A stretch of 64,000 nt of DNA from Acanthosepion pharaonis (GCA_903632075.3 CAHIKZ030000250.1:35001-99000); one strand, 5' to 3'. Shown: positions 34,709 to 47,841, counted from the stretch's first letter. Translations and numbers: made by a program. Notes: generated by a model not told the origin, from the letters alone.

Positions 34709-37530
34709 CAATGTGTAATCGGATTTTTCGATTCATCAAGGATTCGGCAGGTGAGCTACCATTTGGCGTGTAAGGGTTTGGTGTTGCCCTATAGCTTGTC
34801 AAAAAGGTTTCCAGTATTTCTGACGTTGTCCCCTCTCCTCTGAGTTTTAAGAGGGCTCTCTTGAAGGTATCCACAAGACGTTCAACCTGACCATTTGACT
34901 GTGGATGAAATGATGGTGTATGAATGTGGTTGATACCATTTTGCTGACAGAAGGTGGAAAATTTGACTGAAGCAAACGCGGTGCCGTTGTCAGAAACCAA
35001 GGTCTCAGGAATGCCGAATCTACTAAAAATTTTCTGAAGTTTGGAAATTGTTTCTTCAGAAGTGATGCGGGACATTGGAAAAATCTCAGGCCATTTGCTG
35101 TAGGCATCTATAACAACGAGAAAGGATTGTCCATTGGTGGATCCTGCAAAATCTATGTGGATGCGTGACCAGGGAGAATCTGGAACAGGCCATGAAGAAA
35201 GCATAGATTTCCGAGGAGATTTAGCTGTTAGCTGGCATTTGGTGCAAGTTCGTGCAAGGTCTTCTAGCTGCTTATCCATATTTGGCCAGTAGACGTAACC
35301 GCGTGCTAAAGCCTTCATACGACTGACGCCTTGGTGTCCAAAATGAAATTGTTTGATAATCCTGTTTTGCAAGGATGAAGGAACGATAACGCGTTCGGCA
35401 AAAAGAAGTACCCCATCAACGATAAGGAAGATTTCCGTTGGAAGAATGGTAGTAACTGTTTATTCGGGGATACTGTTGGCCACTTGGTACGGTGGTAGCG
35501 GATGACTTCCTGTAGTAGAGGGTCAGAAGCTGTGGCTTCTTTAATCACATGGGAAGTAACTGGCAGTTCCCTTGCTGTGAGCATTGAAGAGATTTCTGGC
35601 TCCAAGGATATTGCTGCAACAACTGAATCTTCGGGTTGTTTTTGGTGCGTATTAATGAGTCTCGATAAGGCATCTGCATGTCCAATCGAATTTGTTGAAA
35701 GGTACTTGATCGAGAAATTGTAATCCAAAAGTGTGGTAGCCCATCGTTGTAACCGATTGGCGGTATACACTGGAATACCTTTCTTGGACCCAAAAATGCT
35801 TATCAGAGGTTTATGGTCTGTGATCAAAGTAAAATGACGTCCATAAATCATCTTGTGGAATTTCTTTATGGCAAATATTATTGCCAAAGCTTCTTTCTCG
35901 ATTTGTGCATAGTTCCTTTCTGCAGGTGTCAATGACCTAGATGCATGAGCAATAGCTTTCTCACTGCCATCAGAAAAGATGTGAGAGATCACGGCTCCAA
36001 CGCCATAGTCAGAAGCATCGGAAAGTACAACAATGTCCAAAGATGGGTTAAAATGTGTCAGAAGATCTGAAGAAAGTGAAGCTTTAATTTTAGCTAAAGC
36101 AGCTTTGCATTCTGGTGACCAGTTCCATGTAATCTCTTTTTTTAGAAGGTGGTTCAGAGGAGACCGGATCCGATGTAACTCTGGCAAAAATGAACTGTAA
36201 TGGCTTACTAAACCCAGAAAAGAACGTAGGGTTTTGATGTTTGTTGGAGCTGGCATGTTTTTGATGGCTGAAATGTTCTCAGGGTCCGGTCGTCGGCCTG
36301 TTTTGTCAAAAATAAATCCAAGATATTTTATCGACGTCCGGTAAAATTGACATTTTTCCGCCCGTACACGAAAACCATATTGTTGAATACGTTCGAATAC
36401 AGCGATTAACCGTTGTAAAAGTTCATCCTGGGATGTGTCTGTGACGATGATGTCGTCGATAAATGCTTTGGCTCCAATTATACCTGTGAGCATGGCATCC
36501 ATAGTCTGCTGGAATATAGCTGAGTAAATGGAAGACGGTTGTATCTCAATAAACCCTTTGTGGGTGTTAAGTGTAAGGAACTCCTTGGATTCCTCATCAA
36601 CTTCCATTTGCAGAAATGCATCTGAAAAAGCAATTTTTGCAAAACAGATTCCACCATTTAACTTGGCAAAAAAGTTCTCCAGATATTGGCAGGGGATATT
36701 GGTATGTATCTAGCGTATTATTTAATCCTGTGGAGTAATCAGCACAGATGCGGACTTTACCATTTGTTTTCCTGACCACAACAATAGGAGCCGCCCATGT
36801 AGAGTAGTTTGTTAGCTCGATTACTCCTGCTTCTTGGAGTCGATTCAATTCCTTTTCGACTATGTTCAGAGCTGCATAAGAGACTGGGCGTTTGGGCCTA
36901 AATATTGGCTTGCTATCTGCTTTCAACTTGAGCGTGGCTTGAATTTTCGTGCAACACCCAAGAACCTCTCGAAAAAACGTCACTAAACTTAGACTTAAGC
37001 GTCTGAATAAAATATTTTTCAATGTCTTGAACTGACTTGAGAGAAAATGTGTTGAAAACATATTTCAATGGAACAGTGAAGAGATCGAGTTCTTCAATCC
37101 AGTCTAAACCGACCAGATTTAGATCTGTATCTGTCACATAACATGTTCCAGTGAATTGTTTGTCTTGGAAAGACACAGAACAATTTAGTTCACCAGTGAG
37201 TCGAATGTCATTTCCAGATGCGCTCTGGGCAATGTGTTTTGTTTTTAGCAGATCAGGTTTGCCAATCTTTGTCCACGTGTTCCGTAAGATGAGGGTGATA
37301 TCAGATGCTGTGTCAAATTGAAAACAAACTGGAAAATCATTTAAACCAACACTGATGTATTTCCTGTGGAATTTGAAGTCAGTTTTGAAAGAAGCAGACA
37401 CTGAATTTGATTTTCTCCGCTGATTCATTTTTTTATGTGTTCCGTGATCAGACTTACTAGGAGTTTGATGATCAGCAGATTTGGCCTTTGGAGGGTGACA
37501 AAACTTTTCTTTATGGCCACGTTTATGGCA
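34709..37530 (-). pseudogene. Gypsy A pol (PR-RT-RH-IN), frameshifted
   Basis: On the minus strand: protease with FDTASDITLIL (about 37320); reverse transcriptase starting 'YSTWAAPIVVVRKTNGKVRI' with a frameshift near 36660, active site AFIDDIIV near 36455 (Phe-Ile-Asp-Asp, where Tyr is commoner in the first position); RNase H with 'SDASDYGVGAVI' and 'IEKEALAIIFAIKKFH'; a frameshift near 35400; integrase with a His-His-Cys-Cys head (HFGHQGVSRM..CTKCQ) and the triad in HIDFAGS, SDNGTAF and SNGQVERLV. It stops at the Gypsy B insertion and resumes at 22480. Confidence 0.9.
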
Positions 37531-38375
37531 CACCTGGCACTTGTGTTTTTTGAATGGACAAAAGCGTGCATAGTGCCAGTCACCACAAGACTAGCATGCA
37601 GACGGTGGAATTTTCTTCTTTTCTTTAGGTTTGTCATTATAATGAATGTGACTAACTTGAGAAGGCTGGGAGGGTAAGGTGGGTTGTTGTTGAACCAACA
37701 TGGTATCTTTTCTTAAATTTAACAACCTGTTGCATTCTGTTGTCAAATCCTGGACTGTTACTTTTGTGTCTGTTTCAAGCTTCACAAGTAGTCGAGAACG
37801 TATTTCCGAATCGTGGGGTGATTGTAGACCTGCTATGAATATTAAACATTTAAACTGGTCTTCTGTAAGATTCTGAAGATGAAACCTCTCACACTCGCGA
37901 TTCACACGTCCGGCGTAGGTGACAAAATCGACTGGTTTTTGGCTAGTTTGAAACAGTTGTAACGGACGTTGAACAGAGATTGTTGTTCTCCGAAAATGAC
38001 CGTTAAAATTGTAATAGTCTCGGTGAAGGTCAAATCGGAAGGTCGTTTGGGCAAAATAAAATTCACGAACATTTCGTTTTCTTTTGTACCTAACTTCCGT
38101 ATGAGTAAACGTTTTTGCCAATCATCGTCTTTATTTGGAAATTCGTGGTGAAAAGTGTCTTTCCATCGCGAAAACCATGAATCGAATGTGTCGCCGTTTT
38201 CGGCGTCGTATGTAAATTCTGAAATTGCGTTCGAAAGATCGACACTAGATGAATTACCGGTGTCTTGAAACTGAAATTTTTGAGTTAATGTGGTTATTAA
38301 ATTCAGTTGAGCTCTTTCAAATTATTCTTGCTGTTGTGACAAAATTTGTTTCAGAATTTCTGCAGAAATAGACAT
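37430..38375 (-). pseudogene. Gypsy A gag, broken
   Basis: The likely start is ATG at 38375, but codon 18 is TAA (38324-38322), and frames shift near 38050. Capsid-like sequence includes 'DFVTYAGRVNRECERFHLQN' and 'EDQFKCLIFIAGLQSPHDSE', then two zinc knuckles near 37590-37500 (an atypical Cys..His..Cys, then CQVCHKRGHKEKFC). The order is the same as in Gypsy B gag, supporting a shared lineage. Confidence 0.85.
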
Positions 38376-38446
38376 TTTTTTTTTGTAGTTTTGACTGTTT
38401 AAAATCAAAGTAAATCGTTAATAATTTTTTTTTCAAAGTCCAAAGT

Positions 38447-38537
38447 TGTTATGAACCGTATGTTTGTTGTCTCATAACTATTAAATGAAATGCCTTGTAT
38501 GCAGTTTTAATTCACGGTCCGTGGATGAATATATATA

Positions 38538-38572
<35 letters not shown>

Positions 38573-38913
38573 CACATGGAGAAACGTGTGATGCCATAAG
38601 AAGGAAATTATTGCTATTCACCGTTGGCTTGAAATAACCATTTATTTACACGGAGAACCTTACAACATGTATATACAAAATCACAGTCCCAAGAAACTGA
38701 GTTGTGTGTCACAACCATTAGGACAGGAGAATATATATGTGTCCTTATTCCTTGATAGCCATGTTCCAAGTCTGTTCAGTTTTGCACGTCTCGCATTTCA
38801 ATGTCGCGTTGATCACGTGACTAGCGTGGTTTGGACAGGGGCGAAAGGGAGATACTCTGTTTGAAACAGGAAAGAGTTATTTCCCTTGGAATATATTTTT
38901 ATTCGTCCTAACA
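38447..38913 (-). repeat. Gypsy A 5' LTR
   Basis: 467 bp, TG..CA, homologous to 21633-22125. Followed on the right by the target duplication GTTAT (38914-38918). Confidence 0.93.
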
Positions 38914-40262
38914 GTTATAAATATGTTTTCTTTTTTTAAAGTCATGGAAAATATTTTTTTATATATACATTACCCACCCCATAACTAATTTTATGAAAAC
39001 TATAAATTCAGTCTAATTCAGTTTAGTGATTATATTAGTTAAAGGCACAAAACAAGTTGCTTTTATGAATATGGACAATATTTTCTGAAAGCAAAAAATT
39101 TTTTCCATGAAAAATGAATTTTTAATACAATTTTTTATTTCTTATTAATTATAATAGATTTTTACATTTAAGTTGTTAAATTATAAAATTAGTTAAAAGC
39201 CGCATTCAGTTTCGTAAATGTCATTATTTAGCGCTTTGTAAATTATATCGTTTTGACTAATCAGAAGACCCGCAGTAATTAAGAAATGTAATTTTGTGTT
39301 TATAATCGGGCTGTAAAGTACAGAAGACCAACCAGAATACAATTAAGTTGTGTTATTTGAGTTAAGCATTGTTCTCTGCCGTTAAGGCCTTTACTTTTGC
39401 GAAACACGCGTGGAGAAGTTAATTTGATTTTCCAATTTCAACTGAGAAGGGTACCTACAAGTATCAGTATCATTTTATGAAATTTATATGACCTTATTTT
39501 TATATTAATCTCAGTTATGACATTTTTCCATAAATGAAATATCAAAATTAATAATAAATGAATGGAAATACAAATAACACAGTAAAATGTAATAAGTGTA
39601 CATAAAATTATAGTGTTTTACGTACACTTCTGATAAAATTTCATAAAAAAGGTACCTATAAATTAATTAGATACCTTTCTTATGAAATTTAATCTCACTC
39701 TTAACAGTCTTATTTTAATTTCTTTATAATATATTTTCCATAAAGCATCGTAAACGTAAAGGTGAAAGCTAAGTACAAAAAACAAAAAAAAATGAGCACT
39801 GACAGTTTTTCTTAAAAATAATGAGGTAAATAATTTGTTCACTTAAATCTAAATAATTTCACTTCTCTTTCAAGTGACGCGAAATGTTATGAACTGCTTT
39901 GTTTTATTTTCAAACTACACCTTTTCGGCACAGTAACTAAGTAATGCTTATTTCAAAATATTTTAAATAAACATTATAATTTCTGATTTTCTTAAAATAA
40001 GTTTTGAAAAAATTATAATTGATTTTTAAAAGAATTTCAAACTGAGATTTTCATTTTTTTATGAAATGGAAAAAAATGTTTGACATGATTGATTATCTGT
40101 CAAGATTTTTAACGAAAATTTCGGACGTGACATTAAAAAATGTAAAAATACCCCAAAATACTTTGATCTTTCCTCTTAATAATAACATAAACATTTAGAC
40201 GATAAAATTTTGTTTTCGTCAAGTTTGGCGCTTTTTTCATCATACTATGCTCTTTTTTAGCG
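38914..40262 (+). repeat. R1 dispersed repeat, right part
   Basis: Resumes after Gypsy A. From about 39185 to 40262 it is collinear (inverted) with 60420-61560 over about 1.1 kb, including 'ttttgactaatcagaagacc', 'ccttctc'-type blocks around 39445 and 'ataaagcatcgtaaacgtaa'. Its last 400 bp match 1-395. No coding capacity visible. Confidence 0.75.
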
Positions 40263-42714
40263 ATCTCATGGAGGTACCTAATTTAACCGAACCTACAAAT
40301 AAATATTGACTGTTTACATCTCCTGCAAATATCATTGATACTCTCTTTTACTTGGATACTGTATTGTCATCATTGTCATATTCTTAGCCTTATTATCTAC
40401 TTTGCAATATCAGAACTTGTTTTCATCCAACAGTCATAAAAATATAGAAATCTCTCTTGAATTTTAAATTCGCAAATTCTTCGTTGAAGATAACGCATGA
40501 TAAATGTCGTCAATTCGACCTGTACAGAATCAACTATTATTGAAGAGTATTTTGTCTTTGATATTTTCATAGAATATCTGTTTCAAAGCGAGATCGAGAA
40601 AAAGTAAAATAAACTTCTTTCTTTCTTCAGCTGACAATGTATTTCTAACTTTTGGGGGCTTTCTCCCTGACATGTGTTTCATATATAGTATCTCAAGGAG
40701 ACAAAGTTTCAACTAACCCAAGGAAGTCATCATTGTGATCAGCGTTAATCAGATGAATGATAATGTCAGTTATTGAGGTTAAAATATTAGTCCAATTAGC
40801 TTCTTCTGCTAGTGTGTTTATGCAGAATATGCTTTCTCTACTCTTTGTATCAAATCCATCACTTCTGTACTTGTGTTATTTCTTTCAAAGAGTTAATTGT
40901 TTTTATTCCCTTTCAAGTGTGATATCTTTGGCCAGTGTAGAAGATTCATGACCATCAGCATTAATCTGAGGAGCAGATAAAGTCATTTTGTTTTTTGTAC
41001 TTGAGCACGTGGTTTAATTTTTGTAAATAAATCTGCATCATTTGAATTTTAGGGAAATAATCTACATAATAAATGTGAATGTTACTGTGTCACACTTTTT
41101 CAACTTTACTCCTAGAAAGCGTAGTCCAACATATCATACCATTTTGGAATCAGGCCGACTCCGTGAACAAATTAAAACATTCCGGGCTGGATCCAAACCC
41201 GCAATCCTGGTATTTTGAATTCCCAAGTTTTCATTATTGCGATTGTTTTCGGTGATTTTTACGTGATTTTTTGCGACGAATTTTTTGTACGATAACAATT
41301 TTTATAACTTGGAAATAAATTTTGGAATAATCAAAATTAACTGCGAAATCCAGCGAAAGTCACCCATGAAATAAAAATAATTGTTTGTACCTACGTTTTC
41401 AAATTAAGTGGCGCCAGAATTATTACTATTACACTTTTACAAGGTAAGCTTAAATATTAATGCAATATTTAAATGCAGCGATCAATTTGAGTTCTTCTGT
41501 AGTTTATTGTTGCCTATCTCATCTACTCCTCCCTATAGGGCGGCTTTTACGCTAGTACTTATATATTTGTAATAGTTCTGTATTCTTATTCACTTCTTGC
41601 TTTTCTTTCATTTTGCCTTTGTACTTCAGACTTCTGTTGCGCTGATAGGACTGAAAAATAAAATTCTTATTGGAAATGATAAAGTGCAACGATACAATAC
41701 CAAAGAAGCAGATGAAAACACGTCTACCAACAATTTTTTCTATAATTGCTCAAAGAGTAAGATTTTATAAATTCGTTTGCTTGTCTTACCCTATCGGAAT
41801 TCCCATACTTTAACTCAAACGAAAGTGCTCACTTGGACATTCACAGCTTATATTACAAAAACAGACTTTCAGACTCAGTGCACCCACTTCTGGAATACCG
41901 CCCCCCAAATACCAGTGTCATAAAACATTTTTTCTAGCCAGTCAGTAAAAGGCCTCCGCGATTTTCGAAGCAGCCGTTTCAGATCCAGTGACTCGCCATA
42001 AAGACATCGCCGATGAAACACAAGAAGGTAGATCTGACTAGGATAGTATTAGCGACGGAACCCGACGACAAGCAAATTTAACCAGGTCATCAGCAGCAAC
42101 ACCAAGACGTTTCAATCAACAGCGATGCCTTTGGCCAGCGACGAAATTTGCATTAGTAGAGACTAACTCGCGTGCTGATTTCTACACGTGTCTGTCTTTA
42201 AAGTTTTGGGTTTTTTTTTTCTCAGAAAGAGAGTGGGAATAGAAGAACGTCACCTTTCTTTTATCCGAATTTTGAATAAGGCGCATACGAAAACAAACAA
42301 GACTTGAAACGCCGGTGTGAAATTTGAAAGGAAAAAACATTTATTACATAGACATTAAAACAATATAATAAAGTATTATAAAAAAAAAAAACTTGCACAA
42401 AAATTTCCTTTTATGTGCCCTATTATTAAAGGCAAGTAACTAGTTCATGATTCATAAACATGAATCGGAGAATAAGTAATAATAAAAATCGGAGAATAAG
42501 AATAAGAAGAAGAATTGGAGAATAAAGTAATCGGAAAAAAGGTACAAAATATAAATTCCTTTTTAAAAAACGTTTCAGAATACACAAACTTAGAACAATT
42601 GAAAGATCTTTACAGAAGGTACAATCGATTTACTTTTAAAATGGTTCACACCAGCATGCTTGGCCGTTATATCAGACAGGAACTCCTAATTTTGGCTATA
42701 CCAACATGACAGTT
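40263..42714. other. Intergenic, nothing recognised
   Basis: AT-rich DNA. Small open frames at 40530, 40757 and 42515 carry no domain I know. The 3' end (42480-42530) has a short 'cggagaataag' direct repeat. Confidence 0.5.
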
Positions 42715-44640
42715 CTCGTCACAACAAGCGCCTATTTGTTACTGTTCGTAATAAATGTAAGCGGGATGGAAGGAGCTAAGTCCATGTTTGCCGAAAGAAT
42801 TAGGCATCGCATACCCGCCAACGAATTTGGCTCTCGTGATTACTAGCGGCTCTGTAATAGGGCATTAAATAAGTGCAAGTTATCTATTCCTCTCATCTTC
42901 AATCGATTTGAAGTGTTATCATCCTCTGATGATAAAGCTGAATGCTTTGCCTATAAACTCTCCTCAAACTCTACCCTTGACTCATCTGGAGTATCCCTAC
43001 CTAACTTCCCACTTACAACTGAATATCTGTTGATTGATATAGCATATAACTGCTTTCACGGTTTCTGCTATCATCTCTAACCTAGATCCCCACAAAACAT
43101 GTGAAAGCGATGGTATCTCTAATAGTCATTAAGAAGTGTGCTCCCGAACTGGCTTCCGTTCTCCCTAAACTGTATAATAAATGCCTCGCTGCCTCCTGCT
43201 TTCCCGCCTGCTGGAAGTCATCGTCATTTGTTCCAGTTTTCCAGACGTCTGTTGAACCGTCCGACCCTTCCAACTATCGGTCTATTAGCTTTCTACCTCT
43301 CTTTGGAGAACTCCTAGAGGCCCTAATAAATGCTGAATTGGTTCAGCATCTCACACCACAGGACCTTTTTTTCAGACAAGCAATATGGCTTTCGTTTCTC
43401 CAGGTCAACTGCTGATGTACTGATGATAATTGCGGAGAGAATCTATCATGCTCTAAATAAAAACGGTGAAGCCCGGGTTGTAGCTTTAGACATCTCGAAA
43501 GCCTTTGACAGGGTTTGGCATACAGATCTTCTCTACAAGCTAAAAAGTTACGGTGTCTCCGGGTACATTTTTGAATCGGTCTAATCTTTCCTATGAAATC
43601 GCTAAATGTCATTCGTCTTCATCCTTTCGTATTAATGCGCGTGTCCCCCCAGGGCCCTATCATTGGTCCTACTCTGTTTTTAATTTTCATTAATGACCTT
43701 CCCGATGACATCAGTTCTCAACATAGCATCTACGATGACGTCACAACAATTTATTCCTGCCTCGATAGTAAGGCTTATCGGTCTGACAAGGTCAAAATGG
43801 CAACCGATGTCCCAAACGAACTCCAGTCCGTCGTTAACTCTGGCAAAAGATAGCTTGCTAATTTTAACGCCTGCAAAACTAAAATTCTCTCCATTGATAT
43901 TCTGAGAGACCCCTCGATGCCTTCTATCAACATGGCTTATGTTAACCTCCAGGAAAGTGACTCATTTCCCCTTTTCGTGTTAACATTCACAGCTGACATG
44001 AAGTGGAAAGGCTATATTGAATCCATTGCTAGGTAAGAAAGTCGATTCACTGTGTCGTGCGAGACAATGTTTCTATCCAGATATTTTATATCTATAATCT
44101 ACCATTCGTTCATGCTTAGAATATTACTACCATATATGGTCCATGTGCCCCTGATACTTACCTAGAACTCCTTAATAAAATCCAAAGAAGAATCAGCAAT
44201 ATTATTAGTCCTGATCTGGCGGCTCGGTTTCAGTCACTTTTCCACCGCCATGAAGTTGCCTCTCTGTGATTTTCTATATATACTTTCATGATAATTGTTC
44301 TGATGAACTTTCCGCTATGGCACTTAGACTTCATGAATTTAAGCGCAGTACTAGACTGGCGTCGAGATCCTCATTAATTGTCTGTTGAGCTGGTTATATG
44401 TAACTTGCGAAACTCACTTCTGGTTCCATGTTTTCCAGCCAACTTTAATCTGCAAAAATTTAGATGTAATGTCAATTGCTATCTACTGCCCTGATGGTTA
44501 CTCCTTTATCTTTCCACACATTAATATTGTTACAGTTCCTAATTCCTCAACACCCTGTAACCCCTTGTGTTTTCGAGCAAACAATCGAACCTTGTAAATA
44601 AAATCACTTTTTCTCATCTCAACCACGTCTTATCTCCATT
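42715..44640 (+). pseudogene. Jockey/CR1-like LINE reverse transcriptase relic
   Basis: Broken plus-strand frames keep the order of a non-LTR reverse transcriptase: 'CAPELASVLPKLYNKCLAA' and 'PSDPSNYRSISFLPLFGELL' (43130-43310), 'FSRSTADVLMIIAERIYHAL' and 'ALDISKAFDRVWHTDLLYKL' (43395-43550), then 'GPIIGPTLFLIFINDLPDDI' (43650-43710). The active-site strand reads SIYDDVTTIYS, so the Ala of Tyr-Ala-Asp-Asp is missing. Several frameshifts; no endonuclease remains visible. The 3' end is near 'gtaaataaaatcac' (44595). Inactive. Confidence 0.8.
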
Positions 44641-45059
44641 TGTTGTTTCGTCACTTCCATTTTTTTTTCTTGCTAGAAGCTAATAGTTTATCCCACTGGC
44701 CAAACAATCAAATCAGTCAGCCAAAGAAGAGAGAAAATCACGTTTGAAACATAAAGCCCTTTTTTTTTTTATAAATTTTCCGAAAATCTTGACAGTTTTT
44801 ATGGACACCTAACTTGAGCTAGTAACTCTTGATTTTCTGTATGGAAATTTTGCTCATTACACACGCACATATACATATAGATTATAATAACTAATAAACA
44901 GACACACTGTGGGTTACCTCACTTGACTTTAATAAAAAAAACCGTCGCTAGAAGACGCGCCTTAAGCCTATAAATAGGGAATGATGATATTCCAGCCCAT
45001 TCTTTCATCCTCTTACAACTCCGGCTTGAGCCCTTTAGTTGAACTGACAGAACCGTTCG

Positions 45060-46870
45060 CATTTTTAGAGTGTGGTTGGGGCCCAGGCTCTAGCTGAAGA
45101 ATTGGTCGGAGATACATGCAAAGGTTGAAACGGCGGTCCGGACTTGGCTCCCTAAACTTACCATCACTCCTCTCGTTTCTAGGGCTGAGCACCGTTGTAA
45201 GCCCCGGAATTCCTCGGAGAGTGTCGATCAGCCTTGAAGGCCATTCCTACAGCCTAAAATAGTCTTATACAAGGAATTAGTGGATGGGTCGCGAAGGATC
45301 CTTCCTGGGGGCGGCTCGACTTGTCGGCGGCCGAGTTGCGCTCTTTTTGGCCTTGGTCACCAGCGACGGATTACCTCAGCACCCCCCCCCCGAATTTTCT
45401 CTTATCTGGCGATTGATTCAGAACGGGCTATCTCTCAACGATATAGCCTTCAGTGGCGGGGGGGGGGGAATAGGCGGATTTTCCCGACTATCATCGGTGT
45501 GACCTTGGTCTAAAGGAAACGGCTTCGTAAGCGAGTGAACGAGGCCAGCTTTGATTTTCTTTTTTAAGTCCCTTTTGACGCAACGGAGCGATTTCCCGTC
45601 GAACCCTTACCTGGTTATAATAGACTTGTGATGATGATCATCAACACACACATACATACCTACACAAATTCAAATTTCAATAACAATCATTCATTGGATA
45701 GAAATCAACGCTGCTATCTTATGCGACAATTTTGGAATCACTATATTTTCGTATAGCAGATTTTGTGCACTTTTGGGAGAATCGGATCTCAAGAGCCTTC
45801 TTAGCTTAGTAAATATTTTTCAGGAAATATCAGCTTCTAATTGGTCAATAAACACACAAGTGGGCGTTGCAATCCAACCACGCACAATATATTTTTCCAG
45901 CGCGTGACAAAGTCAAATTTCCCGACAAGGCGCTCTGATCCTATCATGTGATTCCGTTATCTATAATAACAAACACGAGTTTGCCTCTTTCTCTTTCTTC
46001 TCTATTCTTGCTACAAAATGTAGTCCCGGAGAATTGTCGTCTTGACCTTGCGGTCAGACGTTAAAGAAGATTACCAACATACACACACAAACACAGTCTT
46101 AAATGTCTATGTGCTTTGTAAATGTTTTGTTTAATACATATATTTGTTTATATATATCGGTCTTGTTTGTTTGTCTTCCTTATCTTCAGTTGGACTTAAT
46201 CCAAGTCCAACATTCTATTGTAGCTGCACATTCTAGCAGGAAATATAAACGGACGTGTTTTCTTTACTTTTTCACACCCCCCCCCGGTCCTCTACATCAT
46301 GGTGACCGCCGACGTGATTTTGCGAAGGAAAGCCAATAGTCAACATAATGGTCCACTACAGACTCTCTTTGTTTACCTAGTTAATTTGAGTAAGTGTCGT
46401 TCACGGCCTGTTTTTGCTATCATCCATGTCAAAATTCCCAACCTTCCCAGTTTGCTTTTTGTCCCCCTTTTTTCATTTCGACTGGGTCAGTCTTTGATTT
46501 TTCATGCTCCTTCATTTATTTTTTTATCCTTTCCCTCTCCGTTAGAGAGCGAGCTTCTTGACATATAGAATATAAACAGAATACAGCAGCCATTCTTATT
46601 TTTGTGTGGTGGACGGGTCCTACTAATATCTGTTATTTTTTCTTATATTTTAGTTTCGTTTTCTGGGTTCATTGTCCACTCATTTCATGATCAGATATTT
46701 TTATGGATGGTGATGGATGAGTTATTGTGATGAATGAGCAAATTGTAATGAATGAATGGGTCGTGAATCTGATTAGCTTAGGCTAGGATAGAAAGTGTTG
46801 ATCAGCCTTACCCCACTTCCTTTTAGGCCTTGTGCCAAAATTGTTCCATTCAGAATAATAACTCATCTTA
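45060..46870 (+). pseudogene. L1/Tx1-like LINE relic, 5'-truncated
   Basis: The frame near 45095 gives 'NWSEIHAKVETAVRTWLPKL' and 'LVSRAEHRCK', which lines up with the segment 'NWSEVQGKDEIAVNLW' to 'LKGRAEVC' just after the reverse transcriptase of the nested LINE (32830-32930). The region ends with 'ccttttaggccttgtgccaa' (46821-46840) and an AATAAT tail, as in that LINE. Homopolymer runs (C9 at 45385, G10 at 45462) have scrambled the frames. Confidence 0.65.
46690..46850 (+). repeat. LINE/SINE tail, copy 3
   Basis: Contains 'gatgagttattgtgatgaat', 'aatgggtcgtgaatctgatt' and 'ggccttgtgccaa', the reverse complement of the block order at 12801-12975 and 16033-16190. Here it forms the 3' end of the larger LINE relic. 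Confidence 0.65.
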
Positions 46871-47278
46871 CTACTCCGGCTATAAGATGTCGACGCATGT
46901 GGTAAAAAAAAAAAGTATCCCCCACTGGGGTATGTTCACTTTAGTTTCAATGTATTAGTTTGCTATCGGACTTGTTGCGGGGCTGATAAGGATATCGCCC
47001 CCGCAAGCTTTATGAAGAAACGTGTGAACAGCTAAGACAATGAGGGGACAAAGGCAAAGGTTTATAAAACAATAACGTCGATTTTATTTATGCCAGTTGT
47101 ACAAGAGTGTACTCTGGAGAAATGTGTTCAAATCGGTGTCGGGTCCGGTATGACTGGTTTTGTTTAGGGGTAGCTGCTTTCGGTCGTATCGGTGAAACGA
47201 ATATAGAGTTGATCGGCGACGGTAGCTGGTCGACTGCCGGATGGGAGAATAGTCTGGAACAGCAGCAGGTTGATCGAT

Positions 47279-47435
47279 GTCCCTAAACAGGGCCAAGTCA
47301 GAACAGTGATACGACTTCACAGGGCGGATCGACCGCGGAAACGGGATCACGCCAAAGTGTAACACTTGGCGAAGACGGAGTCCCTAAACAGGGCCAAGTC
47401 AGAACAGTGATACGGACTTCACAGGGCGGATCGAC
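47279..47435 (+). repeat. Direct duplication of a 55 bp block
   Basis: 'gtccctaaacagggccaagt' to 'agggcggatcgac' occurs at 47279-47333 and again at 47380-47435, 101 bp apart, with one added G in the second copy. It lies left of Gypsy C in more GC-rich sequence. Confidence 0.9.
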
Positions 47436-47841
47436 ATATCTCTGTGCTCGTTCGACTGACTGATTTATCGTAGATGATCAAAGAGAATGTATAGTTTGAG
47501 ATTCTTGAATGACGAAGAAGTTCGTAGAAGATATTGAACGGGAAAGATTTGTAGTCTCGATTCGCGAGACGGTGAATTGTAGTCGTCACATTTTTAAGCT
47601 TGAGTGAGCGATCGAAAAATGGTCTGCTGCTGATCTGCCCAGGTCTGCGTCTCCTTCTACGTCTGACTCTGCGTCATAATCGCGTGGGTGGATCCAGAGC
47701 GATTTTGCGCCAAAACTTCGAAGTGCACGTGCGGACGACCTGATTGGTAGAAATGAACCAAGGGCTAGATTTACGAATGACAGTTGAAATAGTGCATTAC
47801 TCGAAGAAGGTAAGATTGGGCTAATGGACGAGCCCAATAAA

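Larger units (their letters stand above)
21633..38913 (-). mobile_element. Ty3/Gypsy element A (outer member of the nest)
   Basis: A minus-strand LTR retrotransposon with two LTRs (38447-38913 and 21633-22125) beginning TG and ending CA. It is flanked by a GTTAT target duplication at 21628-21632 and 38914-38918. Order in transcript sense is 5' LTR, gag with two zinc knuckles, protease, reverse transcriptase, RNase H, integrase, 3' LTR: the Ty3/Gypsy order, Mag/K02A2.6-like. Pol is split at 34709/22480 by Gypsy B with its nested LINE. Without these insertions the element is about 5.1 kb. Frames are broken, so it is not autonomous. Confidence 0.93.

Noticed and set aside
45280..45513. Overlapping open frames in GC-rich sequence with C and G homopolymers.
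   Set aside because: Out-of-frame readings of a LINE relic.
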